A stretch of 64,000 bases of DNA, taken from positions 10,498,001 to 10,562,000 of the forward strand of contig NC_083517.1 of NCBI RefSeq assembly GCF_032362555.1, in the 5' to 3' direction. The DNA is from Amyelois transitella (lineage: Eukaryota > Arthropoda > Insecta > Lepidoptera > Pyralidae). The position numbers were made by a program, and so were the translations under genes. Every line of letters starts with the position of its first letter. Position 1 is the stretch's first letter. A model generated the notes under the pieces. That model made no database searches. It saw only the letters and a list, made by a program, of their open reading frames with translations, and was not told the origin of the DNA. Positions 10,384-20,410 of this stretch are shown in pieces.

Positions 10384-11230
10384 TACATACATTAAATAAC
10401 GCCTCTTTCCCGAAGGGGCAGGGAAGGGGCAGTAAACTTAGTTTTAAATAATTTATTTGACGTCAACCAATGTTGTTAAACCATACGTTTTGACAATTAT
10501 TAAGCGATATATAGTATCCTATAGTAATTAATAAAAATTTTGAATTTTGAATTTGAATTTGGGGTAAGCAGAAACTACATATTTCCGTTTGCCACGCTGC
10601 ATACTTCTTTTACTTCATCTACATTCATAACATTACTTTATGCATGTTCGTCCGTTTCGGGAACTCTCGATCTTAAAAAAATCGTAATTACTTTTCAAAT
10701 GACTCTTAAACTTTCAGAAAAAGTCAATCTTTTCATTTGTCTTTTAAGCGATAGTCCAGCAACCTGTCACTAGCTCACTTCATTCAATAAACCATCCAGA
10801 AGAACGCGGCTTCTAGATGAGTCTTTATCAAAATGCGCCAAACCTGCCAGAAACTCGACGAGCGAAAACATCGTGAGGAAAGCTGCACATTACAGCCACT
10901 GTATCTGATGTACTGATCCAAAATGGGTCAAGATCCTATTAGACGAGTCTCTTAGTCAATAAAGAAGACTTAATCCTTCCAAGATCATGATAAATGGCGA
11001 ACTTCGGGCTCATCTCCAGGTAGGCGTAGACGCAACCGGAACCAAAGTCGGGAACATGATGTAGATAGAAGACAGAAAAGAGGTAAAGTCCGCCCACCAT
11101 CAAGGTACTTCATCTAACGAGATGTGATAAACAGGACTACTAGGAATAATCGGTCAAAATAGTGGTCGGAGACTTAACCCTGAGTAAATAGTAGCCGGTT
11201 TGGACAAAGAAATATGTGTATGTAAATATG
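10384..11230 (-). mobile_element. Decayed LINE 3' region (family B), broken
   Basis: The left end has CCCGAAGGGGCAG and a second block GGGGTAAGCAGAAACTACAT..CCACGCTGCATACTTC, both family B. To the right are short matches to LINE 3' sequence such as CATCGTGAGGAAAGCTGCA. Reading frames are broken throughout. Assignment of the right-hand part is tentative. Confidence 0.4.
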
Positions 11231-11689
11231 AAATGCCTTGTCACAATCATCCTTTTGCCGTTTCTTGGGTAGGAGACCAGGGCCCGCTATGACCGCAAAC
11301 CAGGTGTGATTCAGGCAATTCAGACACGGAGCGACTCTTGGCTGACCTCCGTGACACCTAACCCATCCTGGATCATAGTTGCTGCGTTAAGTGAAAGTGC
11401 TGAGAAAATATTCAAAACCTAACTTTTTGACAATGAAGATTTCATGAAAAATACCTGAAAATTGAGAGACGCTGGACAGCATCGACAAGCCGGAATGCCT
11501 GCTGTTGCTGTGAGGGGGGTGTATCATCCCTATTGAACATATCTCCGAATCCTCGAACTGCCACATATTTTAATCGTTCACGATACGACTGATATAAGAA
11601 ATATTTGCAAAAAAATAATGTTAAGATTATCGTTATAACACAAAAGCGATCATGTCATAATGCGGCATAATCGAAGGGTATGTGCAACG

Positions 11690-11830
11690 CGCGCGGTGAT
11701 GAAAGCGCGACTGCCGGGACGGGACGGGAACAAGCGCCCCACCACTCTCCGCGGTGGGGGTGGGTAGACCGGGAGGTGGGGGTGGGTGGTGATGTCAGAT
11801 GGAGATGCCTGGGCCCGCGGGAGCTGTGTC
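11690..11830. other. GC-rich island with G-quadruplex motif
   Basis: Around 70% GC in an AT-rich setting. G-runs GGGGG-T-GGG-TAGACC-GGG-AGGT-GGGGG (11756-11780) satisfy the usual four-run, loop<=7 rule, and GGGACGGGACGGG lies at 11716-11728. There is no reading frame of note. 11230-12950 otherwise shows no gene, only a fragment of family A at 12128-12187. Confidence 0.6.
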
Positions 11831-12957
11831 TATTGACATGAGCAGCTTATGGGCTACTGATTAAAAAAATAAATGATGTTTCGTGGACGAAAATTGAGAA
11901 TGTTAATGCTATATTACAAAATTATACTATATTTTACTTATTTAATTAGGAGTTTTATGGCCGCCATTCTCGGGTTATAAAATGTTGCCACCTCATAATT
12001 AAAATATGTACTGCTAATGTTCAAGTAACAGTATTTAATTGTACTTTAACCTGAATAATATAAAATACATATAAAAAAAACTTTTTTAAACCATACAGCT
12101 GAATGTGTGTGTGTGTGTGGTTTCAGTTTTTTGTGAGACTGTTGGCTCTCTCTACCCCATAAGGGATAAAGGCGTGATTATATTATGTTGGTTACAAAAA
12201 CTGTATTGGGCCAGAAATATTCCTGGAATATGTGAATATTACAAAAACTTTTTTAATACAACTACATTTTGCTTTTTAGTATCTAATATAAAAGGTCAGG
12301 TCAATATATCCCAAACCAAAGAGCTTCGGTGAAGAGAATTAAGATGCTAAAGTATGCAGCTATCATGACAAGTGCCTCTTAAGTCTCCTATGAAAGAGGT
12401 GTGTTTTTATATCTGTTTTTACTTTTATTTTTTCTTTTTTTTATTTATCTCACAAATTAAGTACCTAAGCCCTTGTTTCTAGTCGATACCTGGTGTTTAT
12501 AATAATTAAATAATTATGAAAATTCCCTTAAGACATAAGGCTCTCACTTTTAATTTCATAAAAAAAACACTTTTAAAAATTCACACCAAGAGTTGGCTTC
12601 GCATCCTTTGAAAACAATGGATGTAAATCACTGTTTAGTACATAGTAAAGTACTTGAAATATTATATTAAGTAGAGTGATTACTATGCCTGATTGTTTCC
12701 TTACAAGCCCTGGGTTTGTTTCCAAGTCAGGTCACAATGGAAAATTATCTTTTTGAGATATTAGATAAAGTTTCCATTAATGTTGAGTGTTATATTATGC
12801 ATTGTCATGACAAACCTACCAAACTCCAGTCTGTGACAGGCATGATTACTGTAATTAATCTTTTTGCATCTTTTCAATTTGTTCCTTACATTCATATGTC
12901 TTGATTAATTCCTGAGCAGGATAAGGGACCATGATCCAGAAGTTAGTCTGGGAAATA

Positions 12958-12983
12958 AGATCTACTCTGTAGAGAGTAGATCT
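12958..12983. repeat. Small perfect hairpin with GTAG loop
   Basis: AGATCTACTCT - GTAG - AGAGTAGATCT: 11-bp perfect arms around a 4-nt loop. It stands 14 bp left of a second hairpin that has the same loop (arms 12998-13027 and 15941-15970). Confidence 0.9.
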
Positions 12984-12997
12984 TTATGTTATATATA

Positions 12998-13027
12998 TGC
13001 ATATTTATGTTATGAATCTTGATATGG
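12998..13027. repeat. Left arm of a 30-bp perfect inverted repeat split by a hAT element
   Basis: This stretch is the exact reverse complement of 15941-15970. Without the hAT insertion the two arms would be separated only by GTAG, giving a 64-bp hairpin. Confidence 0.92.
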
Positions 13028-13031
13028 GTAG

Positions 13032-15932
13032 TAGAGGTGAAAATTACCGAAAGTTTCGGAAACTTTGGAAGTTTTCAGGAATATTTCGGGAAGTATTCGC
13101 GAAAACTTCCAAAGTTACGGTAATTTTGGAAGTTTTCAAAATCGATGATTTATTTACAATAACAGCAAAAAGGGCTGCAATAAACTTAAACAATGTCACT
13201 ATTTAGTCACAAACCAAGCGCATTCGTAAGTATAAGTATCTGTTTGACGAAATATAGGTAAATTTCGGGTAGTTTTCAACATAAAAAAACCAAATTTTTA
13301 CTTTTTGTTTTAAAATGATTTATTTTAATAATATGTCAAATAACTAACAGAATTAAATTAAAGGATCATTTCCATCCGACACGTCTGATTCAGTTACATT
13401 AAAGTCTTGTAATAAAACTTCCTCAGTATCGTCCTCTTCAGAACTAGAACTACTACTCATATTATATATATATTCATCTTCGTCTTCCAACTGTATATGT
13501 ATATTGTTATTATAATTATCTGACAAAAGATTTATATTTGCTCGAACAGTAATAAGCTTTTGAAGCCTGTCGTTAGTGATCCTATTTCGGGTACGGGTCA
13601 ATGTGTTTCCAAATAGCGACCAATTTCTTTCACTTGAGGCGGACGATGGAGGTACACTTAATATTTTTCTTGCTATGGTAGATATAATTTGGCAGTCACA
13701 GAGACCTTTCCACCATGTAGCCACATCGATTTCGTCCACGGCTTTCCAAATTCCAGTCTGACCAAAGAAACCAGTTTTGGCTCTAAGTTCCGCTAAATTT
13801 GCCATAACTTTGCCAGGATTTTTATTTAGTATTTCGGCATACTTATGAATAAATTCTTGCCCAATGGAAATTTGCTCTGGTGTTAATTTCAACCCTCTGT
13901 ACCGTGGATCCAAAATATTTGCGGCATAATGAATAGGCTTTTCAATAAACTGTCGACGTTTCCCAATTGCCTCTAAAATATACATTTCTTCTTCATCGTT
14001 GATTATATCAGAAGTACTCACTGCATCGTACACTTTTTCTCTAACATATTGAAACATCTGCGGTACTTCTGACAAAACCGCCTTGTCGGACTCTAATTTC
14101 GTAGTAGCAACATAGATGGGTTTTAAAATATCATGATATGTTCTGACCTTTATCCACAAATCCTCCGTGAGCAAATGTTGCTTTATCTCTCTGTCAAAAT
14201 CTTAGTCTTGACAAATAACAGTGGCTTCCAGCGCTTCCCGATTGCACAGAAATGATTCCATCATTAGAACATTGCCACCCCATCGAGTCTGGCTTGGCAA
14301 CTTTAAAGTTTTCCTATCGTTACCATATTTAGTTTTTTGAATATTCTCAAAATATGCTGATTCAACGTGACGTTTTTTTATATACTTTATGATTTTAATA
14401 ACTGTGTCATTGAGAACTTTAAAGTTGTGTAGTTTTACTATATCTTTTAAGAGCAAATTTAAGGCGTGCGATGCACATCCAACTGCAAATGTATGTACAT
14501 ATTCATCTTCCACCATTCTCCACATTGCTTTCATGTTACTTGTATTATCGGTAATTACCGCGACAAATTTTGATGGTCCTATTTCGTCTATCACACATTT
14601 TAACTGAGTGAACAGATAGTTAGATGTCTCCCGATTAGTGCTAGGATAGACGCATTTATAAAAAAAAGGTTTAGGTGTAGTAATAATAAAATTAATTGTA
14701 CCTCTGCCGTTTATATCGGTCCAACCGTCCATAACTAAAGCAAGGGCTTCAGCTCGATTTATAATTCCAGTTGTTTCCGTTCTTATACGTTCGTACTCTG
14801 CATCCAACAAGCTATTGCTAATCATATACCTGGTTGGAACTGTATATTCGGGATTAAGGGCATTGATTGCATTTTGCCAGAAACTTGATTCTAATATATT
14901 AAATGGTGCTCCTGTGGCGTAAATTGCTCGTGCAAAACTAAGGTCTATTTCTTTCTTTTCCTGTGCGGTAATGCAATGAGTTGACTGTTGTTGATTAGAT
15001 TGTGAATCTTGGGTAGAAGAGCACGACGACAGCGTATTTTCTAGTACAAAATTAGGCGTTGGTGGAATAAACAGCTGGCCATGGACTTGTTTTGATGTTG
15101 ACGGAAGTGAAACAGTTGAAACAGAAGAGTCTTCTGACGTTCTTGGTCTACTGCTATCAAGTAATCCATTTTTAACATCTTCCGGGCACTGTTTGCAGGA
15201 GTTTATGGAATGGTTCTTTAATTTGGTTGCATTCATTGCTAAATGTTTTCGACAAAAATTGCATCGTGCGGATTTCTTCCCATCCGTGTTTATTAACTCG
15301 AAATATTCCCAAATTTTAGAGGTGTGTCTAGGCATATTTATAATTAGAACGATTACGCAACAAAATAAGCGAATAGAGCGAATAGATATAATTATAGGTA
15401 CATTAACAGAAAAAGACGTCCACTTGTCAATACGTGTCGCATGCAACTAATATTAAATCTCGCGGTTAGGGTGCAATTCGGCGGCGGCGCCGTTTCATTA
15501 AAGTGGCGGCGGCATTTTACAAAGGCGGCCGCAGTACTACAACACAGCGGCTACATATCTTTGATAAAAGCCGCCAACCTTGACCTTCAAAATAAACTAT
15601 AGATTTTATATTTTATTGATAAATAACGTCGTAATTTTACTGTAGTACTCACTGTCGTCTAAGCGTAATCCCGGTTCCTTCATTTGTCACAGAGCGTCGG
15701 AGTCTAGAGCTCGCTTTCCTATTTTGTAGTTTATTTATTACTGCTTTTGAAATAAAATAATATGTATAAAATAACATAATAAATCGTGTAAAGGCATGCC
15801 CCGTGCATTGGTATATTGCTGTCGTAAGTAAAAAAATATTATTTCAAAACTTCCAAAACTGCCGGCAACTTTGGAAGTTTTCGGGAAAGTTACCTTACGT
15901 TAGGAAATATTCCTGGTAATTTTCATCTCTAA
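13032..15932 (-). mobile_element. hAT DNA transposon with 8-bp target duplication
   Basis: The ends are TAGAGGTGAAAATTACC (left) and, reverse-complemented, TAGAGATGAAAATTACC (right): 17-bp terminal inverted repeats with one mismatch, of hAT type. The flanking ATGGGTAG is present at 13024-13031 and 15933-15940, the 8-bp duplication expected for hAT. Subterminal copies of AACTTTGGAAGTTTTC in both orientations (13061, 13101, 13123, 15846, 15871) look like transposase-binding repeats. One transposase gene lies inside on the minus strand. Intact ends and duplication indicate a recent insertion. Confidence 0.95.
13353..15335 (-). pseudogene. hAT transposase, BED finger to dimerisation domain, one in-frame stop
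   Basis: The likely start is MPRHTSKIWEYF at 15335, with in-frame upstream codons to 15446 also open. A BED-type zinc finger (CNFCRKHLAMNATKLKNH, residues ~25-50) is followed by a DDE core (ALVMDGWTDINGRG, AVITDNTSNMKAM, GCASHALNL). The C-terminal hAT dimerisation region is VPPSSASSERNWSLFGNTL..KLITVRANI. A single TAA at 14202-14204 interrupts an otherwise continuous ~660-codon frame. The protein would cut and reinsert the element in the nucleus; this copy is probably inactive but could still be mobilised in trans. The C-terminal tail is acidic and Ser-rich. Confidence 0.93.
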
Positions 15933-15940
15933 TGGGTAGC

Positions 15941-15970
15941 CATATCAAGATTCATAACATAAATATGCAG
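15941..15970. repeat. Right arm of the 30-bp perfect inverted repeat
   Basis: CCATATCAAGATTCATAACA.. is the exact complement of 12998-13027. Together with the GTAG loop now held in the target duplication it defines the hAT landing site. Confidence 0.92.
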
Positions 15971-16277
15971 TCTTAAGTAAAAATAATCTTACTACTGAAC
16001 TTTTGTGCATATGAAACAATAAAGAAAACTATATTTAAAAATGTATTTGAAAAATAATCTAAGCGTCAAGGTAAAGCTGTATAAAATTTCTGTACTTTCC
16101 TCGTTTCGCGCAAGTCAAAACAATGGTAAACATTATGAGAATGACAAGGTATTTGGCGCAGTTACTTATCACCTAATATTATACTTATTATGTCTACTAT
16201 CAGAGTTTCTCTAACACATCTTACATAAGTAACATGAAATGCCGCTAGCTGATTATTTTACCTAGCTCTGTACATAC

Positions 16278-16575
16278 CATAATCCCTGAATAATTTTTTG
16301 TAGTCCCCCAAATCATTTTGCTCGAGCCAGTCATCAACTTGAGAACTTTCGTCTTCAAAGATTTCAGTCAAAACTAACCGCGCGAGATATATAACAAAGA
16401 ACAAAACCAGAGAAGTGCCGAAATAGTTCACATGTTTGTGCATATTTAGTGTTTTAGTCATAATAACATTAATTATCACGAATTTATTGAATTTAGGACG
16501 GCACTGGGATTTGTTTTGCTTTGGTTGACTGACATTGACATAAGCGGCCGCGGTACGGGAGGAAGGGAATGACAT
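16278..16575 (-). CDS. Probable first exon of an unrecognised single-pass membrane protein
   Basis: The minus-strand frame from 16575 encodes a hydrophobic segment (YFGTSLVLFFVIYLARLVL) followed by an acidic stretch and DDWLEQNDLGDYKKLFRDYG. The last part has the look of a SAM-like helix pair (W-L-x-x-x-x-L-x-x-Y). A good donor (TATG|GTATGT at 16278/16277) falls just before the frame ends, so this is more likely a first exon than a whole gene. Starts at 16461 (MTKTLN) or 16443 (MHKHVN) are more plausible than 16575, because they place the membrane segment near the N-terminus as a signal anchor. No continuing exon was found to the left, where the hAT and other repeats lie; it may be beyond the window or very short. 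Name not recognised. Confidence 0.5.
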
Positions 16576-16579
16576 TTAA

Positions 16580-17960
16580 TTATTGACATAAATGTAGTAA
16601 GGGTTCTTTTTCTTCGGAAGGTTCTGTACAGTTTGGTTCTATCCTAAAGAGGTATTGAAGAGGTCACAGTACCTTAAGAGTACCGACTTAAATTTTAATG
16701 AACAGTACCTACACTAGCACTTAAAAAAAAGGTATTATTGAGATAGGTATGAATATCCATGAAAAGCAGGTAGAGGTAGGTACCTATGTACCTACCTAGC
16801 ACCAGGCAAATATGTCACTTCCGGGATGCGCAGTAGCAATTTTTCTTAATAATATAAAAAACTTCTGCGCAGCGTCTACAGATTAAAATTTTGTTCAACT
16901 TTCGTGCCGGGCACGGTACAAATGTAAAACGCCCTTTATATTTTCCAGCAGTATGTTGTGCACTTCTTACCATATAAATACCTACCTTTATCCGTTATGA
17001 AAACCTCCGACCGAAGACATTCCGCGTCCTCCCGCGCTAAACGTAACACTTATGTACCGTTACCGTAGGCCACACTATATGTATGCCAAATTTCATCAAT
17101 TAGTTTAAACTGTGCAGCAGTAACAAGCAAACTTTTGAAATTATAATGGAATTTTCCAAGATTTTTCTATTTCATCAATAGAAATTTTTTTTCCTTTAAA
17201 TGTGTCCATAGTGAAAACCTTAACTGCATGAAAGTCGGGCACACGTAAACCTTATAAGAAAGAAAAAAAATAAAACTCATCAGGCAATTATTCTAAATAA
17301 TATAATGATTCTCATTAGTATCACAAAGGTGTGTTTTCACATACGATCCGTGTAAGGTTTATTAAGCTGATTTAAACACCATCCGCTCCCACTCAACAGC
17401 AAACATTGATTTTGTGGATAACATTTTCAAGTCTTACCTAAACCTAATTTTTGAATGAAAATTTTAGTACACTACATTATAATCAAAATCTTTTAGTGAT
17501 ATTTCAGAATATTTACTATGAATCACATCTTCTCTTAGAAGGTACATAATAAGATCACGACTTTTTAAACTAACGCTAATTGACACATACCAACGTGCAA
17601 TACAGCTCTGAAATCTTCTGAAATTTTATCAGTTCATTAATTACCAAATTAAAAAATTCTTTCTAAATGTGCATGATGATTAAAAACAGACTAGAAATTA
17701 TTAATATTTATATCACTACACATTCACATGATACAGAAAGTCGATTTTTATAGACTTAAATTCAATATTGACATTTAGACACAAGTTCATCAGGGTTTTG
17801 GAACTGTTACAAAACTTCACTTCTCAGTGAACTTCACAGAATGCATAGGACCAGCCTGTAATATGCTTCTTGTTATTATTGTATATATTTCATGATAAAA
17901 TGGGAGCGCTGTTGTTTGAGCAATATTTAAAGCTAACATCACATCAGTTATTCCTCAAAT
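16580..17960. other. Intergenic, no gene seen
   Basis: AT-rich sequence with a short palindrome GTAGGTACCTATGTACCTAC near 16775 and no open frame of interest. The left end probably holds the promoter of the minus-strand exon at 16.5 kb, and the right end the 3' UTR of peroxiredoxin 5. Confidence 0.5.
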
Positions 17961-19956
17961 TTACTTCTTGACCTTAATTTTGTCTGCCAGTGAACATGAC
18001 AGACCCGTACCATCGGGTTCAACATTCAATTCCTCTACAACGGAGTCGTTGATGACCATTGAGAAGCGTTTGGAGCGGAACCCACCGAGGGGGGGCAGCT
18101 CTGTGCCAAGCTCCAACTTTTTGATGAAGTTGCCACTGGGGTCAGCTAGCATGCGGATCTGAAAAAATATTTAAAAAAAAGGTAGAATTTATAAATAAAA
18201 TATTTATATTCCCCGAGTCACAATTCAGTTGTGAATCCGCCCACTTGCTTCAGAGGTTCTGAATCTGAGTCTTTGTACAGTAATTTGAAAGTAGTACTGC
18301 TGGCCACTAAGAAAAAAAAAGAACAAAAATAGAATATTGCATAAAATATTTAAAAAGTCCGAAGAGCGTATCTTACAATGTTAAAATATATATAATTTAG
18401 TTCACTTTTTATAATTTGATGGATGTTAATACCTAATGTATAAACCAAATATAAGTTCAGTGAGTTATATCAGAAAGTGCAGTTTTAATTTCTTTCAAAA
18501 CAAGTTCCGACAAAGATCATAAAATAGTTCTGTATTAAACAGTCTTACCATTGAGCCATACAACTGAACATTGGCCAACAATTTACAGGCAAAAAACAGG
18601 CCTTTCAGTCTTCATGTGACTGTGGGTTCTGTCTGCTCCTTAAGGATAAAGATGTGATTATATATTGAAGAAGCAAGCATTATACAATGATAAGTTACAC
18701 ACATATTATTCTTATGCTATTATTTTCTTAATTAGGTGTATAAAATGTTGCAATAAATTATAATTTTATAATTTTGTGTTTCCCTGTTTCGTAAAAATTG
18801 TCTTAGCCAAATTACAAAGGCTGGTCTCAAAGTAAGTTCAAGACTCATAACCCAATGAGAAAATGTATAGGATGGATTTATATAATGTTACATGTCTATG
18901 AATAGTGTAAGATTTTAACATCAACCAATCATTGCTCATTCATATCTATGTGAAATTTATTTTACATTAAATTTTTAATTAAATGCTTGGCAACATTATT
19001 AAATCATTATTTTTTTGTAATAACAGCACTTAAGCTAGTAGCACTTGACTATAAATTGTAACTTTTCCTTTTCAAGGTTAATGTACAAGGATTTTGAAAG
19101 TCATGTTAATAATAAAACTAGTGATAGAATCACACAATGCTTGACTGCCAGTGGCTTTTATCATGAGGTCGAAGGACAAACACATTGTTGATTATTCTTT
19201 AAAATGAGTCAAATAAGATAAGAAAATTGTTTTCATTATAACTTACACTATACATGTACTGTAATGTTATGTTAAATAAAAATTATTTTTTTTGTTTGTT
19301 ATTTACATAATAAAATTCTACTACCTATTTATTTAATGCTTTTAAAGGACTCTGGATTGGTAACAATTAGAAAAGTCTATTTTTATACAGCCAATAAATT
19401 TTTCATGAAGAGCTTTAAAATATTGACAAAAGTTCAGCAATATATGTGATTTATTAATTCAATTTCAATTTATTAATTCCATAACTCAAACAAATTATTA
19501 AAATATTGTTACCAACCTTTCCCTTGGTATTATGCTGTGCCCCCCAAGCGGCCATCACATAGGGATCGTTCACAGACACGCAAACGATCTCCGCCACTCC
19601 CTCGCTCTTCAACTTGTCGGCATTTTGCACGTATCCAGGCAAATGTGTCTTCGAGCAGCCAGGTGTAAACGCGCCGGGAACCGCAAATAACACCACTTTT
19701 TTCCCTGACGTCAACTCGCACACATTCACCTTGTTCGCCGGGGAATCCTCAAACAAATCAGCCGACGGGAGACTGTCTCCAACCTACAATCACCAGTCAA
19801 AATAAGCTAAAAGTTACATAATTCTAAACAAACACACAAAAAACATGTTACCTTGATAGGTGCCATTGCTATCTGAGTGGAGTGTAGCGACCGGCTCGAG
19901 GTTTGCTTGCTGAATGCACAAATACCACGGATAATTGCCGGCCTCGTTAGCAACAT
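17961..19956 (-). CDS. Prx5: Peroxiredoxin 5 (atypical 2-Cys), 3 exons, 189 aa
   Basis: Coding exons are 19852-19956, 19517-19783 and 17961-18158, all with GT-AG borders and phase 0. It reduces hydrogen peroxide, alkyl peroxides and peroxynitrite using thioredoxin. The peroxidatic Cys sits in the motif PGAFTPGC (exon 2). The C-terminal Cys in DGTGLSCS (exon 3) is placed as the resolving Cys of the Prx5 subfamily, which forms an intramolecular disulfide. Residues 1-30 (MLLTRPAIIRGICAFSKQTS..) are basic and hydroxylated like a mitochondrial presequence. A second ATG (MAPIKVGDSLPS, residue 31) would give a cytosolic form, so dual targeting by alternative starts is likely. The length matches family members. 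Head-to-head with Tnpo3, 454 bp between start codons. Confidence 0.96.
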
Positions 19957-20410
19957 TTGTGGGTGCTTATATATATTTTATAACTGGATAAAGTCAATAG
20001 GTATCGATCGGCCAAACCAGATGTTAAATTAAAACATACAACCTTGAAAATAACCTGTCAACTTAAAATTGTCAAATAATTTATTGTGTGACATTTAGAT
20101 TGTCAATGTCAATTTGACAGTTTGTTTAAGTGCTCAATCTCGTTTATTGGATGGCAATGACGGTAGGCGGCAACACAACACAACATTTGAATGTTTGTTT
20201 GTCAAAATTGGCAAATGCCAATGCCAAATCAATTCGTGTCTATGGTCCAATTTAATTTCACTCGAGTCGAGCGTTTTCTAAGTCGGCTAGTGGCTGTTGA
20301 TTTTGATTATTTTTTTGTCGTTTTCCACGTTTTAGTATGATATTGAATGAAATTCGTGCTAAGAGAGTGATGTGTTAAGATTAGCCGTTTTATTTTTTAG
20401 TGGCATAATT
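19957..20410. promoter_or_regulatory. Bidirectional promoter interval between Prx5 and Tnpo3
   Basis: The 454 bp between the two start codons must hold both promoters. TATCGAT (20002-20008) is close to the DREF/BEAF element used by insect housekeeping genes. Several CAAT/ATTGG words and no convincing TATA box are seen, which suits a dispersed housekeeping promoter. Confidence 0.6.

Noticed and set aside
14175-14204. The gap between the two hAT transposase frames as an intron
   Set aside because: Both halves are in the same frame with continuous coding sense across the gap and no GT-AG pair is needed; only a stop codon separates them.
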